This document shows, one piece after another, positions 55,461 to 64,000 of a stretch of 64,000 bases of DNA. The notes below the pieces were generated by a model. That model did not search any database. It was not told the origin of the DNA and worked only from the letters and a program-made list of their open reading frames with translations. This DNA is from Nocardioides sp. Root122. Lineage in GTDB: Bacteria > Actinomycetota > Actinomycetes > Propionibacteriales > Nocardioidaceae. The stretch's first letter is position 1. Each line of letters starts with the position of its first letter. A program made the position numbers and the translations under genes. Location of the stretch: positions 124,001 to 188,000 of the forward strand of contig NZ_LMDE01000011.1 in the NCBI RefSeq assembly GCF_001425025.1, in the 5' to 3' direction.

Positions 55461-55499
55461 GCGACGCCGAGTCGGCCATGGGGTTCGACTCGGCGTCGC
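55461..55499. terminator. Bidirectional hairpin terminator
   Basis: GCGACGCCGAGTCG (55461-55474) and CGACTCGGCGTCGC (55486-55499) form a perfect 14-base stem with an 11-base loop, between the convergent secreted-protein and LCP genes. Confidence 0.75.
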
Positions 55500-55550
55500 G
55501 TCGTCTCCGGGTGCCGACGGGCATCCCGGGCAGGCGGGTCCCGTCAGGCC

Positions 55551-56474
55551 TCAGCAGCGACGCAGCGCGGCGTCGGAGCGGGCGTCGCGGCCCAGCCGCC
55601 GCGCCTGCGCCACGTCGGGGAAGACCACGCTGGCGGCGCCGACGAAGCCCACGCGCCCTCGCACGACGCAGGTGGTGATCCGGCGCGGGTCGACCTGGGC
55701 CACGGCCTGGGCCAGCTCGTAGAGCTCGCCGGGGTCGGCGTTGGTCGCCATGTGCTCCATCACGGTCATCACGCCACGCTCGATGAAGCCCGGCCGGTCG
55801 GCCTGCGCGCGGATCCGGGCGTGGATGCCGCGCAACGTCCGCTGCTGGTTGGCCGAGCGGTCGAAGTCGCCGCCGACGAGGCCCTTGCGGATGCGGGAGA
55901 AGGCCATGGCGTCGTAGCCGCCGAGGTGGATGCGGCCCTTCCGGAACCCCTCCTTCTTCAGGTAGGGGTCGTAGAAGCGGCGGGGGTTGGTGACCGTGAT
56001 GCCACCGATGTCGTCGACCATGTCCTCGAAGAACGGGAAGCGCGTGACCATCACGTAGTCGGGCTCGATGCCGACGAGGTTGCGCATCGCGCCCGCCATG
56101 CCGCGCGGGCCGCTGAAGTAGAGCGCCGAGTTGATCTTCTCCCGGCCGTGACCCGGGATGCTCACCCACGAGTCACGGGGCACGCCGATGGCGGTGGCCG
56201 AGCCGGTGCGCGTGTTGATGCCCACCATCTGGAGCGCGTCGCCGCGCGAACGCGTCATGTCCTCGCCGGGGCGCGCGTCGGAGCCGACCGCCAGGATCCA
56301 CACCACGTCGTCACCCACCGAGACGCCCTGGGCGTGCCGGATCTTGACCAGGCTCATCTCGGTCGGCTGAACGGCGCCCTGGGGCACCACCAGCGCGGTG
56401 ACGGCGAGCACCGCGGCGAGCGCGGCGGCGCGCACGCCCCGGACCACGCGGGCCCTCGTCACGAACCCGGTCAT
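55551..56474 (-). CDS. LCP (LytR-CpsA-Psr) family protein
   Basis: A 307-residue membrane-anchored enzyme that moves lipid-linked polymers to peptidoglycan. After an N-terminal membrane helix (AAALAAVLAVTALVVPQG), the LCP domain shows ILAVGSDARPGEDM, IGVPRDSWVSIPGHGREKIN, the Asp-rich VDDIGGITV, and AMAFSRIRKGLVGGDFDRSANQQ (conserved Arg residues for pyrophosphate binding). Its ATG overlaps the stop of the lipoprotein gene by four bases, so the two products probably act together at the cell wall. Confidence 0.9.
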   Translation of the reverse strand: MTGFVTRARVVRGVRAAALAAVLAVTALVVPQGAVQPTEMSLVKIRHAQGVSVGDDVVWILAVGSDARPGEDMTRSRGDALQMVGINTRTGSATAIGVPRDSWVSIPGHGREKINSALYFSGPRGMAGAMRNLVGIEPDYVMVTRFPFFEDMVDDIGGITVTNPRRFYDPYLKKEGFRKGRIHLGGYDAMAFSRIRKGLVGGDFDRSANQQRTLRGIHARIRAQADRPGFIERGVMTVMEHMATNADPGELYELAQAVAQVDPRRITTCVVRGRVGFVGAASVVFPDVAQARRLGRDARSDAALRRC

Positions 56475-57088
56475 CGGCGCGCTCCCTTCGAGACGTCGTA
56501 GCCGAAGATGCGCCACGCACCTCGCTTGCGGACCAGGAACAACCGGCCGCGCACGACGGTGGTGCCGGTCTTGTCGCCGGCGGTGTCGAAGCGCAGCACC
56601 ACGTGGGCGGTCACCGACCGCGCCTGCTTGCCCGTCGCCAGGATGTCGAGCGAGACCGAACGGTGCCTGGCCTCGACCGAGTCGATGCGCCGGCCACCGG
56701 TCTGGTTGGTCAGGAGCGCCTTGTCGGAGCGCGCGCGCGCCTCGGCGCCCTTGGTGAACCCCGGGAACGCGGAGGGGAAGCTGCTGCGCGGGTAGGTGCC
56801 GCCGAGGTAGGCGGCGTCCCACCAGCGGTCCACGACCTCGCCCACCTGGCGGCGTACGACCTTGCGCCTCGCGTCGGGCAGCCGCCCGAAGACGCGGTGG
56901 ATCGTGGTCCTGGTCTGCACCGGGTGCGAGGCGAGCGTCGCCCGGTCGTCGCCCCGGCTGAGCCGCTCGGGGGCGGCCTCGGGGTCCGAGCCCGACGAGC
57001 AGGCGGTGGCGGACAGCGGGAGGACCAGGACGAGCACGAGGGCAGCGAGGCGGGCCCACGGCGTGCGGCCCGGTGAGGGGCGTGGCAT
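56471..57088 (-). CDS. Small lipoprotein coupled to the LCP gene
   Basis: A 205-residue lipoprotein with signal ALVLVLVLPLSATACSSG (lipid Cys about residue 30). The rest has a helical middle (VGEVVDRWWDAAYLGGTY) and a C-terminal strand-rich domain (RSVTAHVVLRFDTAG, GRLFLVRKRGAWRIFGYDV) reminiscent of a small NTF2-like or Mce-associated beta-barrel. No named family is certain. The ATGA overlap with the LCP gene suggests an exported partner of that enzyme. Confidence 0.78.
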   Translation of the reverse strand: MPRPSPGRTPWARLAALVLVLVLPLSATACSSGSDPEAAPERLSRGDDRATLASHPVQTRTTIHRVFGRLPDARRKVVRRQVGEVVDRWWDAAYLGGTYPRSSFPSAFPGFTKGAEARARSDKALLTNQTGGRRIDSVEARHRSVSLDILATGKQARSVTAHVVLRFDTAGDKTGTTVVRGRLFLVRKRGAWRIFGYDVSKGARR

Positions 57089-57168
57089 GACGACTCCAGG
57101 CGGGGGTGAGACAGCAGGTGGGACGGGTCGGGACCGGGGTGCCGACGGCTTCCCGATCGGCCGGTGGA

Positions 57169-57184
57169 CCGGTCGCCTGACCGG
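57169..57184. promoter_or_regulatory. Inverted repeat between the lipoprotein gene and kgd
   Basis: CCGGTC-GCCT-GACCGG is a perfect repeat in the 249-base divergent region. Nearby outer sequences partly extend the symmetry. It may be an operator for either gene. The same region contains TTGACG (57272-57277) upstream of kgd. Confidence 0.35.
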
Positions 57185-57337
57185 TTACCGGGAGGTACGG
57201 ATGGGGTGTGGTCGACACCATGCCTCAAAGGACGGGCCCGCCCCTGCATTTGGGAGCGTGTGCGACTAGCCTTGACGGCGACTTGGTGAAATTGGCCAAA
57301 CCCTCGCGCGATGAGATCTGGAAGAGGCGAAACAAGC

Positions 57338-60300
57338 GTGGCGCAGTCCCCGAACGGGCAGTCCGGCAATCACTCGGTTGCACCGTCATCTGACCTGGGA
57401 GCCAACGAGTGGCTCGTGGAGGAGATGAAGGAGCAGTACGACAAGGATCCCGGGAGCGTGGGGCCTGAGTGGGTGGCGTACTTCGGCAACGGCACCGCTC
57501 CTGCGGCCGCGGCTCCCGCCAAGGCTGCTCCCGCCAAGGCGCCGGCGGCCGCACCCGCCAAGGCTCCCGCCGCCACGGCCGCCCCCGCTGCGAAGGCGAG
57601 CGGGACGCCGGCCTCGAAGGCCCCCGCCACGTCGACCCCGCGCCCCGCGGCGCAGGCCGACGAGCCCGCCAAGGGCACCAGCACCCCGGTCGCCAAGGAC
57701 CCCACGCCGGCCGCGCCGACCAAGGCCAGCGACGAGCCGACCTACACCGTGCTGCGCGGCGCCCCGGCCCGCACCGCGGCCAACATGGACGCCTCGCTGA
57801 GCGTCCCGACCGCCACCTCGGTCCGCTCGGTCCCGGTCAAGCTGCTGTGGGACAACCGCACCGTCATCAACAACCACCTCGCCCGCGCCCGCGGCGGCAA
57901 GGTGTCCTTCACCCACATCATCGGCTACGCGCTGGTGAAGGCGCTGAAGTCGATGCCGGAGATGAACGTCGGCTACGAGGTCGTCGACGGCAAGCCCAAC
58001 CTGGTCACCCCGGCCCACATCAACCTCGGCCTGGCGATCGACATGCAGAAGCCCGACGGCTCGCGCCAGCTGCTCGTCCCCAACATCAAGGGCGCCGAGA
58101 CGATGGACTTCGCCGCGTTCTGGACCGCCTACGAGGAGATGGTCCGCAAGGCGCGCGACGGCAAGCTGGCGGTGACCGACTTCCAGGGCACCACGATGTC
58201 CCTGACCAACCCCGGCGGCATCGGCACCGTGCACTCGGTGCCCCGACTGATGTCCGGCCAGGGCGCGATCATCGGCGTCGGCGCCATGGAGTACCCGCCG
58301 GAGTGGCAGGGCGCCTCCGACGAGGCGATCAACCGCAACGCCATCAGCAAGTCGATGACGCTGACGTCCACCTACGACCACCGGGTCATCCAGGGCGCGC
58401 AGTCGGGTGAGTTCCTCAAGCGCGTGCACGGCCTGCTGATCGGCGAGAACGAGTTCTACGACGAGATCTTCCGCTCGCTGCGCATCCCCTACGAGCCGAT
58501 CCGCTGGGCGCGCGACGTCGTGGCCTCCCACGACGACGACATCGTCAAGCAGGCCCGCATCCTCGAGCTGATCCACGCCTACCGGGTCCGCGGCCACCTG
58601 ATGGCCGACACCGACCCGCTGGAGTACCGCCAGCGCAGCCACCCCGACCTCGAGATCGAGTCGCACGGCCTGACGCTGTGGGACCTCGACCGTGAGTTCG
58701 CGACCGGGTCGTTCGGTGGCGAGGGCCGGCGCTTCATGAAGCTGCGCAACATCCTGGGCATCCTGCGCGACTCCTACTGCCGCACCACCGGCATCGAGTA
58801 CATGCACATCATGGATCCCGAGCAGCGCAAGTGGATCCAGGAGCGCGTCGAGCAGCCGCACGTGAAGCCGCCCCGCGAGGAGCAGCTGCGGATCCTGCTG
58901 AAGCTCAACCAGGCCGAGGCCTTCGAGACGTTCCTGCAGACCAAGTTCGTCGGCCAGAAGCGCTTCAGCCTCGAGGGCGGCGAGACGACCATCCCGCTCG
59001 TGGACGAGATCTGCGAGGCCGCCGCCGAGCAGGGCCTCGACGAGGTCACCATCGGCATGGCGCACCGCGGACGGCTCAACATGCTGGCCAACATCGTCGG
59101 CAAGAAGTACAGCCAGATCTTCCGTGAGTTCGAGGGCAACATCGACCCGCGCACGGTCCAGGGCTCCGGCGACGTGAAGTACCACCTCGGCGCCGAGGGC
59201 GAGTTCGTGGCCGGCTCCGGCGACAAGATCAAGGTCTCCGTCGCTGCGAACCCCTCGCACCTCGAGGCGGTGAACCCGGTCCTCGAGGGCATCGCCCGCG
59301 CCAAGCAGGACATCCTCGACCAGGGCGAGAAGTTCCCGGTCCTGCCGCTGCTCGTCCACGGCGACGCGGCGTTCGCCGGTCAGGGCGTGGTCGCCGAGAC
59401 GCTCAACCTCTCGCAGCTGCGCGGCTACCGCACCGGCGGCACCGTGCACGTGGTGATCAACAACCAGGTCGGCTTCACCACCTCCCCCGGCTCGTCGCGC
59501 TCCTCGCTCTACGCCACCGACGTGGCGCGCATGGTGCAGGCGCCGATCTTCCACGTCAACGGCGACGACCCCGAGGCGTGCATCCGCGTCGCCCGGCTCG
59601 CGTTCGACTACCGCCAGGCGTTCAACAAGGACGTCGTCATCGACCTCGTCTGCTACCGCCGCCGCGGGCACAACGAGGGCGACGACCCGTCGTACACGCA
59701 GCCGCTGATGTACGACCTGATCGAGCAGAAGCGCTCGGTGCGCAAGCTCTACACCGAGTCGCTGATCGGTCGTGGCGACATCACCATCGAGGAGGCCGAG
59801 CAGGTCCTCAAGGACTACCAGCAGCAGCTGGAGCGGGTCTTCACCGAGGTGCGCGAGGCCAGCTCGGAGGCGCCCATCGAGTGGACCACCGTCCCGGACT
59901 ACCCCGACAAGCCCGCCGGCGAGTTCTCGACCGCGGTCTCCCAGGAGGTCCTCAAGCGGATCGCCGACAGCTATGTCACGCCGCCGGACGGCTTCACCGT
60001 CCACCCCAAGGTGATGCCGCAGCTGCAGCGCCGCTCGGCCGCGATCACCGACGGCCCCATCGACTGGGGCACCGGCGAGATCCTCGCCTTCGGCTCGTTG
60101 CTGATGGACGGCCGCCCGGTGCGCCTGGCCGGCCAGGACTCGCGTCGCGGCACGTTCGTGCAGCGCTTCGCCACCATCATCGACCGGACCAACGCCGACG
60201 AGTGGACCCCGCTGACGAACCTCACCGAGGACCAGGCGAAGTTCCACGTCTACGACTCGCTGCTGTCCGAGTACGCCGCCCTCGGCTTCGAGTACGGCTA

Positions 60301-61108
60301 CTCCGTCGCCCGGCCCGAGGCGCTCGTGCTGTGGGAGGCGCAGTTCGGTGACTTCGTCAACGGCGCCCAGACGGTGATCGACGAGTTCATCTCCGCCGGC
60401 CAGACCAAGTGGCGCCAGCAGTCCGGCGTCGTCCTGCTCCTCCCCCACGGCTACGAGGGCCAGGGCCCCGACCACAGCTCGGCCCGCATCGAGCGGTTCC
60501 TGACGATGTGCGCCGAGGACGCGATGGTCGTGGCACAGCCCTCGACCCCGGCGTCGTACTTCCACCTGCTGCGCCGCCACTCGCTCGGCGAGGAGCACCG
60601 TCCGCTGATCGTCTTCACCCCGAAGTCGATGCTCAAGCGCAAGGAGGCGGCCTCCCAGCCGGCCGACTTCGTGGGCGACACGACGTTCCGTGCCTTCATC
60701 GGCGACGACGCCGCGGACCCCGCACAGGTCGAGACGCTGATCATGTGCTCGGGCCGCGTCACGTGGGACCTCATGGTCGAGCGGACCAAGCGCGAGGACG
60801 GGGCGAAGTTCGCGATCGGCCGCGTCGAGCGCCTCTACCCGAACCCGATCGAGGAGATCCGGGCCGAGGTCGCCAAGTACCCCAACCTCAAGGCGATCCG
60901 CTGGGTGCAGGACGAGCCCCGCAACATGGGCCCGTGGCCGCACTACCAGCTCAACGTGTGGCCGGAGCTCGACCTCGAGGTCGAGCCGGTCACCCGCCCG
61001 TCGTCGGCGTCGCCGTCGGTCGGCACCGTCAAGCGCCACACCGAGGAGCAGCGGACGCTCCTCGACGCAGCGTTCGAGTCGCCGCGCAGCGGCGGCCACG
61101 ACTACTGA
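57338..61108 (+). CDS. kgd: Multifunctional 2-oxoglutarate metabolism enzyme (E1/E2-like fusion)
   Basis: A 1256-residue fused enzyme of the actinobacterial Kgd/OdhA/SucA type: thiamine-dependent 2-oxoglutarate dehydrogenase E1 with an E2-like acyltransferase domain in front. Order: a short ANEWLVEEM segment, an Ala/Pro/Lys-rich linker (about 50-140), the E2-like domain (about 150-370, [15 protein letters not shown]; Asp of the usual HxxxDG is Gln, as in relatives), then E1 with [10 protein letters not shown] and [16 protein letters not shown]. It has no lipoyl domain, so it needs a separate E2 in the complex. It also has carboligase and decarboxylase activity in M. tuberculosis. The GTG is preferred to an upstream ATG (57311) because AGAGG precedes it. 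Confidence 0.96.
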   Translation: MAQSPNGQSGNHSVAPSSDLGANEWLVEEMKEQYDKDPGSVGPEWVAYFGNGTAPAAAAPAKAAPAKAPAAAPAKAPAATAAPAAKASGTPASKAPATSTPRPAAQADEPAKGTSTPVAKDPTPAAPTKASDEPTYTVLRGAPARTAANMDASLSVPTATSVRSVPVKLLWDNRTVINNHLARARGGKVSFTHIIGYALVKALKSMPEMNVGYEVVDGKPNLVTPAHINLGLAIDMQKPDGSRQLLVPNIKGAETMDFAAFWTAYEEMVRKARDGKLAVTDFQGTTMSLTNPGGIGTVHSVPRLMSGQGAIIGVGAMEYPPEWQGASDEAINRNAISKSMTLTSTYDHRVIQGAQSGEFLKRVHGLLIGENEFYDEIFRSLRIPYEPIRWARDVVASHDDDIVKQARILELIHAYRVRGHLMADTDPLEYRQRSHPDLEIESHGLTLWDLDREFATGSFGGEGRRFMKLRNILGILRDSYCRTTGIEYMHIMDPEQRKWIQERVEQPHVKPPREEQLRILLKLNQAEAFETFLQTKFVGQKRFSLEGGETTIPLVDEICEAAAEQGLDEVTIGMAHRGRLNMLANIVGKKYSQIFREFEGNIDPRTVQGSGDVKYHLGAEGEFVAGSGDKIKVSVAANPSHLEAVNPVLEGIARAKQDILDQGEKFPVLPLLVHGDAAFAGQGVVAETLNLSQLRGYRTGGTVHVVINNQVGFTTSPGSSRSSLYATDVARMVQAPIFHVNGDDPEACIRVARLAFDYRQAFNKDVVIDLVCYRRRGHNEGDDPSYTQPLMYDLIEQKRSVRKLYTESLIGRGDITIEEAEQVLKDYQQQLERVFTEVREASSEAPIEWTTVPDYPDKPAGEFSTAVSQEVLKRIADSYVTPPDGFTVHPKVMPQLQRRSAAITDGPIDWGTGEILAFGSLLMDGRPVRLAGQDSRRGTFVQRFATIIDRTNADEWTPLTNLTEDQAKFHVYDSLLSEYAALGFEYGYSVARPEALVLWEAQFGDFVNGAQTVIDEFISAGQTKWRQQSGVVLLLPHGYEGQGPDHSSARIERFLTMCAEDAMVVAQPSTPASYFHLLRRHSLGEEHRPLIVFTPKSMLKRKEAASQPADFVGDTTFRAFIGDDAADPAQVETLIMCSGRVTWDLMVERTKREDGAKFAIGRVERLYPNPIEEIRAEVAKYPNLKAIRWVQDEPRNMGPWPHYQLNVWPELDLEVEPVTRPSSASPSVGTVKRHTEEQRTLLDAAFESPRSGGHDY

Positions 61109-61121
61109 GCCGAGGGAACCG

Positions 61122-61298
61122 GTGTACTTCACCGATCGCGGGATCGAGGAGCTCGAGCGGCGCCGGGGTGACGAGGAGGTCACCCTGGCGTGGCTCGCCG
61201 AGCAGCTGCAGGCCTTCGTCGACGCCCACCCCGACTTCGAGGTGCCCGTCGAGCGGCTCGCCACCTGGCTCGCCCGCCTCGACGACCCGGAGGACTGA
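61122..61298 (+). CDS. DUF6104 small protein
   Basis: A 58-residue protein starting with VYFTDRGIEELERRRGDEE and ending in PVERLATWLARLDD, the pattern of DUF6104. It starts with GTG, 13 bases after the kgd stop and behind GAGGGAA, so it is co-transcribed with kgd. This small gene is conserved at the same place in many actinobacteria. Its function is unknown, but its position suggests a link with the 2-oxoglutarate enzyme. Confidence 0.85.
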   Translation: MYFTDRGIEELERRRGDEEVTLAWLAEQLQAFVDAHPDFEVPVERLATWLARLDDPED

Positions 61299-61307
61299 GG
61301 GCCCGCC

Positions 61308-62402
61308 TCAGGCGGCCAGAGGGCGTGCGGCGGCGGGTTCCGGCGTGGACGTACGGCCGGGCAGCGCGAGGCGGCAGATCTTCTTCGCCACGCTCCACAG
61401 CTGCGTGCGCAGCGGACCGGTCGTGTACGCCATGCCGTACCGCTCGCAGATCTCGCGCACCTCGGGCGCGATCTCCGGGTAGCGCCGGGCCGGCAGGTCC
61501 GGGAACAAGTGGTGCTCGATCTGGTGGCTGAGGTTGCCGGACATGATGTGGAACAGCCGCCCACCGGCGATGTTGGCCGAGCCGAGCACCTGCCGGTGGT
61601 ACCAGTGGCCGCGGGACTCGTCCTCGCACTCCTCCTGGCTGAACGTCTCGGCGCCGGCCGGGAAGTGGCCGCAGAAGATGATGTTGAACGCCCACACGTT
61701 GCGCACCAGGTTGGCCGTCGCGTTGCCGAGGAACGTCAGCGGGAACAGCGGCCCGGTGAGGGCGGGGAACAGCACGTAGTCCTTGAGCGCCTGCCGCCGC
61801 ACCTTGCGCATGATCCCGGCGTGGAGGGCCTTGTTGTCCTGCATCGAACGGGTCCCCTTGACGATGTTCTCGATCTCGAGGTCGTGCATCGCGACGCCCC
61901 ACTCGAAGAAGACCATCAGCAGCAAGGCGTAGACCGGGTTGCCGAGGTAGTAGGGGTGCCACTCCTGGTCCTCGTCCATGCGGAGGATGCCGTAGCCGAT
62001 GTCGCGGTCCTTGCCGAGAATGTTGGTGAAGGTGTGGTGGATGTAGTTGTGGGAGTACTTCCACTGCTCGCTCGGGCACACGTTGTCCCACTCGTAGACG
62101 CGTGAGCTCAGGTGCGGGTCGCCCATCCAGTCGTACTGGCCGTGCATCACGTTGTGGCCGATCTCCATGTTCTCCAGGATCTTGGAGACCGACAGCGCAG
62201 CGACCGCGAGCGGCCAGGCCGGCGGGAGGTAGTACAGCGCGCGGCCGAGCACCTCCATCTGCTGCTGGCGCTTGACGATGCCGCGGATGTAGGCCGCGTC
62301 GTCCTCGCCGAGGTCGGCCAGGATCCGCTGGCGGAGGTCGTCCATCTCCTTGCCGAACGCCTCGAGCTGGTCAGGGGTGAGCCTCTGGTGCGTGGTGGTC
62401 AT
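61308..62402 (-). CDS. Fatty acid desaturase (DesA3-like)
   Basis: A 364-residue membrane di-iron desaturase. The three His boxes are HNVMH (residues 83-87), HNYIHH (118-123) and HQIEHH near residue 315. Four membrane helices are predicted. It should introduce a cis double bond in long-chain acyl-CoA or lipid. It resembles DesA3 of M. tuberculosis (Rv3229c). The ATG is preceded by AAAGGACC. It is translated after the ferredoxin reductase gene, whose product supplies electrons. Confidence 0.92.
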   Translation of the reverse strand: MTTTHQRLTPDQLEAFGKEMDDLRQRILADLGEDDAAYIRGIVKRQQQMEVLGRALYYLPPAWPLAVAALSVSKILENMEIGHNVMHGQYDWMGDPHLSSRVYEWDNVCPSEQWKYSHNYIHHTFTNILGKDRDIGYGILRMDEDQEWHPYYLGNPVYALLLMVFFEWGVAMHDLEIENIVKGTRSMQDNKALHAGIMRKVRRQALKDYVLFPALTGPLFPLTFLGNATANLVRNVWAFNIIFCGHFPAGAETFSQEECEDESRGHWYHRQVLGSANIAGGRLFHIMSGNLSHQIEHHLFPDLPARRYPEIAPEVREICERYGMAYTTGPLRTQLWSVAKKICRLALPGRTSTPEPAAARPLAA

Positions 62403-62416
62403 GGTGGGTCCTTTCG

Positions 62417-63520
62417 TCACAGGTCGACGACGCAGTCGCCGACCGGGGCGGAGACGCAGATCTGGATGTCCTCGTCGGGGAGCGAGGACTCGACGCCGGA
62501 GAGCACGTTGCGGACGGTGCCCTCGGCCTTGCGCGTGGTGCAGGAGAAGCAGATGCCCATGCGGCACCCGAACTCGGGCGTGAGGCCGAGCGCCTCGGCC
62601 TGCTCGAGGATCGGTGCGCCGCTGTTGGCGACCTGAAGGTCGCTGGCGGCGAGCACGAGGTCGCCCTCGGCACTGATCCCCCCGCTGGTCGGGCCTGTCG
62701 AGACTGGCGGCTTGAAGAGCTCGAGCCGCAGCCGCGGGCTGCCGGCGTACGCCGCGCGCACCAGGTCGATCATCCCGGCGGGGCCGCACGCCCAGGTGTC
62801 GGTGTCGCGGAAGCGCGGGACGAGCCGGCGCAGCTCGAGCTCGTTGAAGACGGCGTCGCCGTGGCGCAGGTGGACGGTGACGTCGTTGTCGTCGGCCGCG
62901 ATCCGGGCGAGCTCGTCGGCGTAGATCTGGTCCTCCGGCGAGCGGGCGTGGTGCAGGAACGTGACGGGCCGCCCGGCACGGCCGGAGTACCCGTCACGGA
63001 GCAGGGTCCGCACCATCGACATCGCGGGCGTGATGCCCGAGCCTCCCGTGATGAAGAGCAGCGGATCGATGCCCGGGGTCGCCGGACTGATCGGCAGCGT
63101 GAAGTCGCCTTGCGCCTGGGAGAGGTGCAGCACCCGTCCCGGCTCGGCGTCGACGAGACGCCTGCTCACCTGGCCCTCCGCGTGGGAGCGGACGGTCAGG
63201 GTGATCTGCTCCCCGGGACGCGAGGCGGCCGAGGAGATCGAGAAGCACCGCGTCATCCGACGGGCGGCGCCCGGCACGTCGAGGCCCACCTGGACGTACT
63301 GCCCGGCGCGGTGGCCGCGCCAGGTGGCGGTGGGCTGGAGGGTGAGGGTGGCGACGGGAGCGCCGGGCGTGCTGGTCTCGCGGCGTACGTCGACGACGCG
63401 GGCGCGCACCTCGTGCGCGGCCCACATCGGGTTGATGCGGGAGAGATAGTGGTCGACGCTGTGCGGCGCGGCGAGGGCAGCCGCCGTGCGCGAACGCACG
63501 ATCCGGTCGAGGACGATCAT
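62417..63520 (-). CDS. Ferredoxin-type oxidoreductase for the desaturase
   Basis: A 367-residue flavin reductase with FAD domain (GQYVQVGLDV, RCFSISSA), NAD(P) domain (LLFITGGSGITPAMSMVRTL, ACGPAGMIDLV) and a C-terminal plant-type [2Fe-2S] ferredoxin (GCRMGICFSCTTRK, last Cys in IQICVSAP). It corresponds to Rv3230c, the electron donor of DesA3. The ATG has GGAGGTCAGG upstream. It is divergent from a TetR gene, with an imperfect palindrome between. Confidence 0.92.
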   Translation of the reverse strand: MIVLDRIVRSRTAAALAAPHSVDHYLSRINPMWAAHEVRARVVDVRRETSTPGAPVATLTLQPTATWRGHRAGQYVQVGLDVPGAARRMTRCFSISSAASRPGEQITLTVRSHAEGQVSRRLVDAEPGRVLHLSQAQGDFTLPISPATPGIDPLLFITGGSGITPAMSMVRTLLRDGYSGRAGRPVTFLHHARSPEDQIYADELARIAADDNDVTVHLRHGDAVFNELELRRLVPRFRDTDTWACGPAGMIDLVRAAYAGSPRLRLELFKPPVSTGPTSGGISAEGDLVLAASDLQVANSGAPILEQAEALGLTPEFGCRMGICFSCTTRKAEGTVRNVLSGVESSLPDEDIQICVSAPVGDCVVDL

Positions 63521-63538
63521 CCTGACCTCCGTTCCATC

Positions 63539-63558
63539 GAGTGAACGCCTGTGCACTC
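63539..63558. promoter_or_regulatory. Palindrome upstream of the desaturase operon
   Basis: GAGTGAACGCCTGTGCACTC has matching arms GAGTGnAC/GTnCACTC (7 of 8 positions per half). It lies 19 bases upstream of the reductase start. The divergent TetR is a likely ligand-responsive repressor. Confidence 0.55.
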
Positions 63559-63691
63559 AACTATCCCCCGCGTCCGAACGGGCGTCAACCGCTCGACGGG
63601 TGATGCGGGGCACTTCGGTGAACGGTCGTGCACCCTCGTGCGAAGGCGCGTGCAGGTCGGTTCGGGGGTCCGCGTGATCTAGGCTCGACGC

Positions 63692-64000
63692 ATGCCCCCG
63701 TCGTCCGCCGAGCCCGAGGACGGCGAGTCGCGCGCCGAGCGCAAGGAACGCACCCGCCGGGCGATCCTCGATGCCGCGCTCGCGCTCGCGGCGGACTCGA
63801 ACCTGGCGGCGATCTCGCTGCGGCAGGTCGCCAAGCAGGTCGGCGTGGTGCCCACCGCGTTCTACCGCCACTTCGGCTCCCTCGAGCTCCTGGGCCTGGC
63901 GCTGGTCGACGAGAGCTTCCGCTCCCTCCGCCTGATGCTCATGGACGTGTGGCGCCATGCCCCGGAGTACCGCGACTTCATCGACGGCTCGCTGCCGATC
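63692..64000 (+). CDS. TetR-family regulator, cut by the window end
   Basis: The first 103 codons of a TetR protein; the 3' end is outside the window. The helix-turn-helix is at about residues 40-60 (ISLRQVAKQVGVVPTAFYRHF). The ATG lies 6 bases after TAGGCT (63680-63685), so the message is probably leaderless. It is divergent from the desaturase/reductase operon and is the probable regulator of membrane unsaturation. Confidence 0.88.
   Translation, partial: MPPSSAEPEDGESRAERKERTRRAILDAALALAADSNLAAISLRQVAKQVGVVPTAFYRHFGSLELLGLALVDESFRSLRLMLMDVWRHAPEYRDFIDGSLPI

Noticed and set aside
57311..57340. ATG at 57311 as the kgd start
   Set aside because: There is no ribosome-binding site before it, while the GTG at 57338 has AGAGG upstream and gives the N-terminus typical of the family.
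57386..61564. Minus-strand open frame of 1392 codons opposite kgd
   Set aside because: Antisense shadow caused by codon bias; composition is unlike a protein and kgd is unmistakable on the other strand.

Overview
The window is very GC-rich, with G or C at most third codon positions, many GTG starts and densely packed genes. The gene families are those of a non-mycobacterial actinobacterium: Kgd-type 2-oxoglutarate enzyme, NucS, Scy/FilP-like coiled-coil protein, DUF2550, DUF6104, and the argS-to-atp gene order. The best guess is a Nocardioides-like member of the Propionibacteriales, inferred from gene content only. There is no sign of a prophage, insertion sequence, CRISPR array or rRNA.

Positions 1-32,000 form a metabolic neighbourhood. 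It holds most of the ethylmalonyl-CoA pathway and its cobalamin support: acetyl-CoA acetyltransferase, a double-length 3-hydroxybutyryl-CoA dehydrogenase, crotonyl-CoA carboxylase/reductase (ccr), an epimerase, ethylmalonyl-CoA mutase (ecm), the MeaB GTPase and a PduO-type corrinoid adenosyltransferase. Among them lie a polar-growth-type coiled-coil protein, an AI-2E-family membrane protein, transporters, regulators (TetR, LuxR-type ATPase, LacI, CGNR, STAS, GGDEF), NucS and a GNAT-MOSC fusion. ccr and ecm share a similar palindromic motif in their upstream regions.

Positions 32,040-53,134 are one minus-strand block in the order argS-lysA-hom-thrC-thrB-rho-rpmE-prfA-prmC-sua5-wecA-two AtpI/AtpZ-like genes-atpBEFHAGDC-DUF2550. 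This is the arrangement of Mycobacterium tuberculosis Rv1292-Rv1312. A strong intrinsic terminator follows atpC and a CRP/GlxR-like site lies at the head of the atp genes. The most surprising item in the window is here: the rho gene at its normal locus encodes a protein with an intact RNA-binding domain but without the Walker A lysine and the catalytic glutamate. It also carries a long Gln/Asn-rich insertion.

Positions 53,200-64,000 carry a thioesterase, tRNA-Arg(CCG), a secreted protein, an LCP-family protein coupled to a lipoprotein, the large fused 2-oxoglutarate enzyme with its small DUF6104 neighbour, and a fatty-acid desaturase with its ferredoxin-type reductase. The last two are divergent from a TetR gene cut by the window end.

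Several plus-strand genes appear to be leaderless: a TANNNT -10 element lies 6-8 bases before the ATG or GTG.
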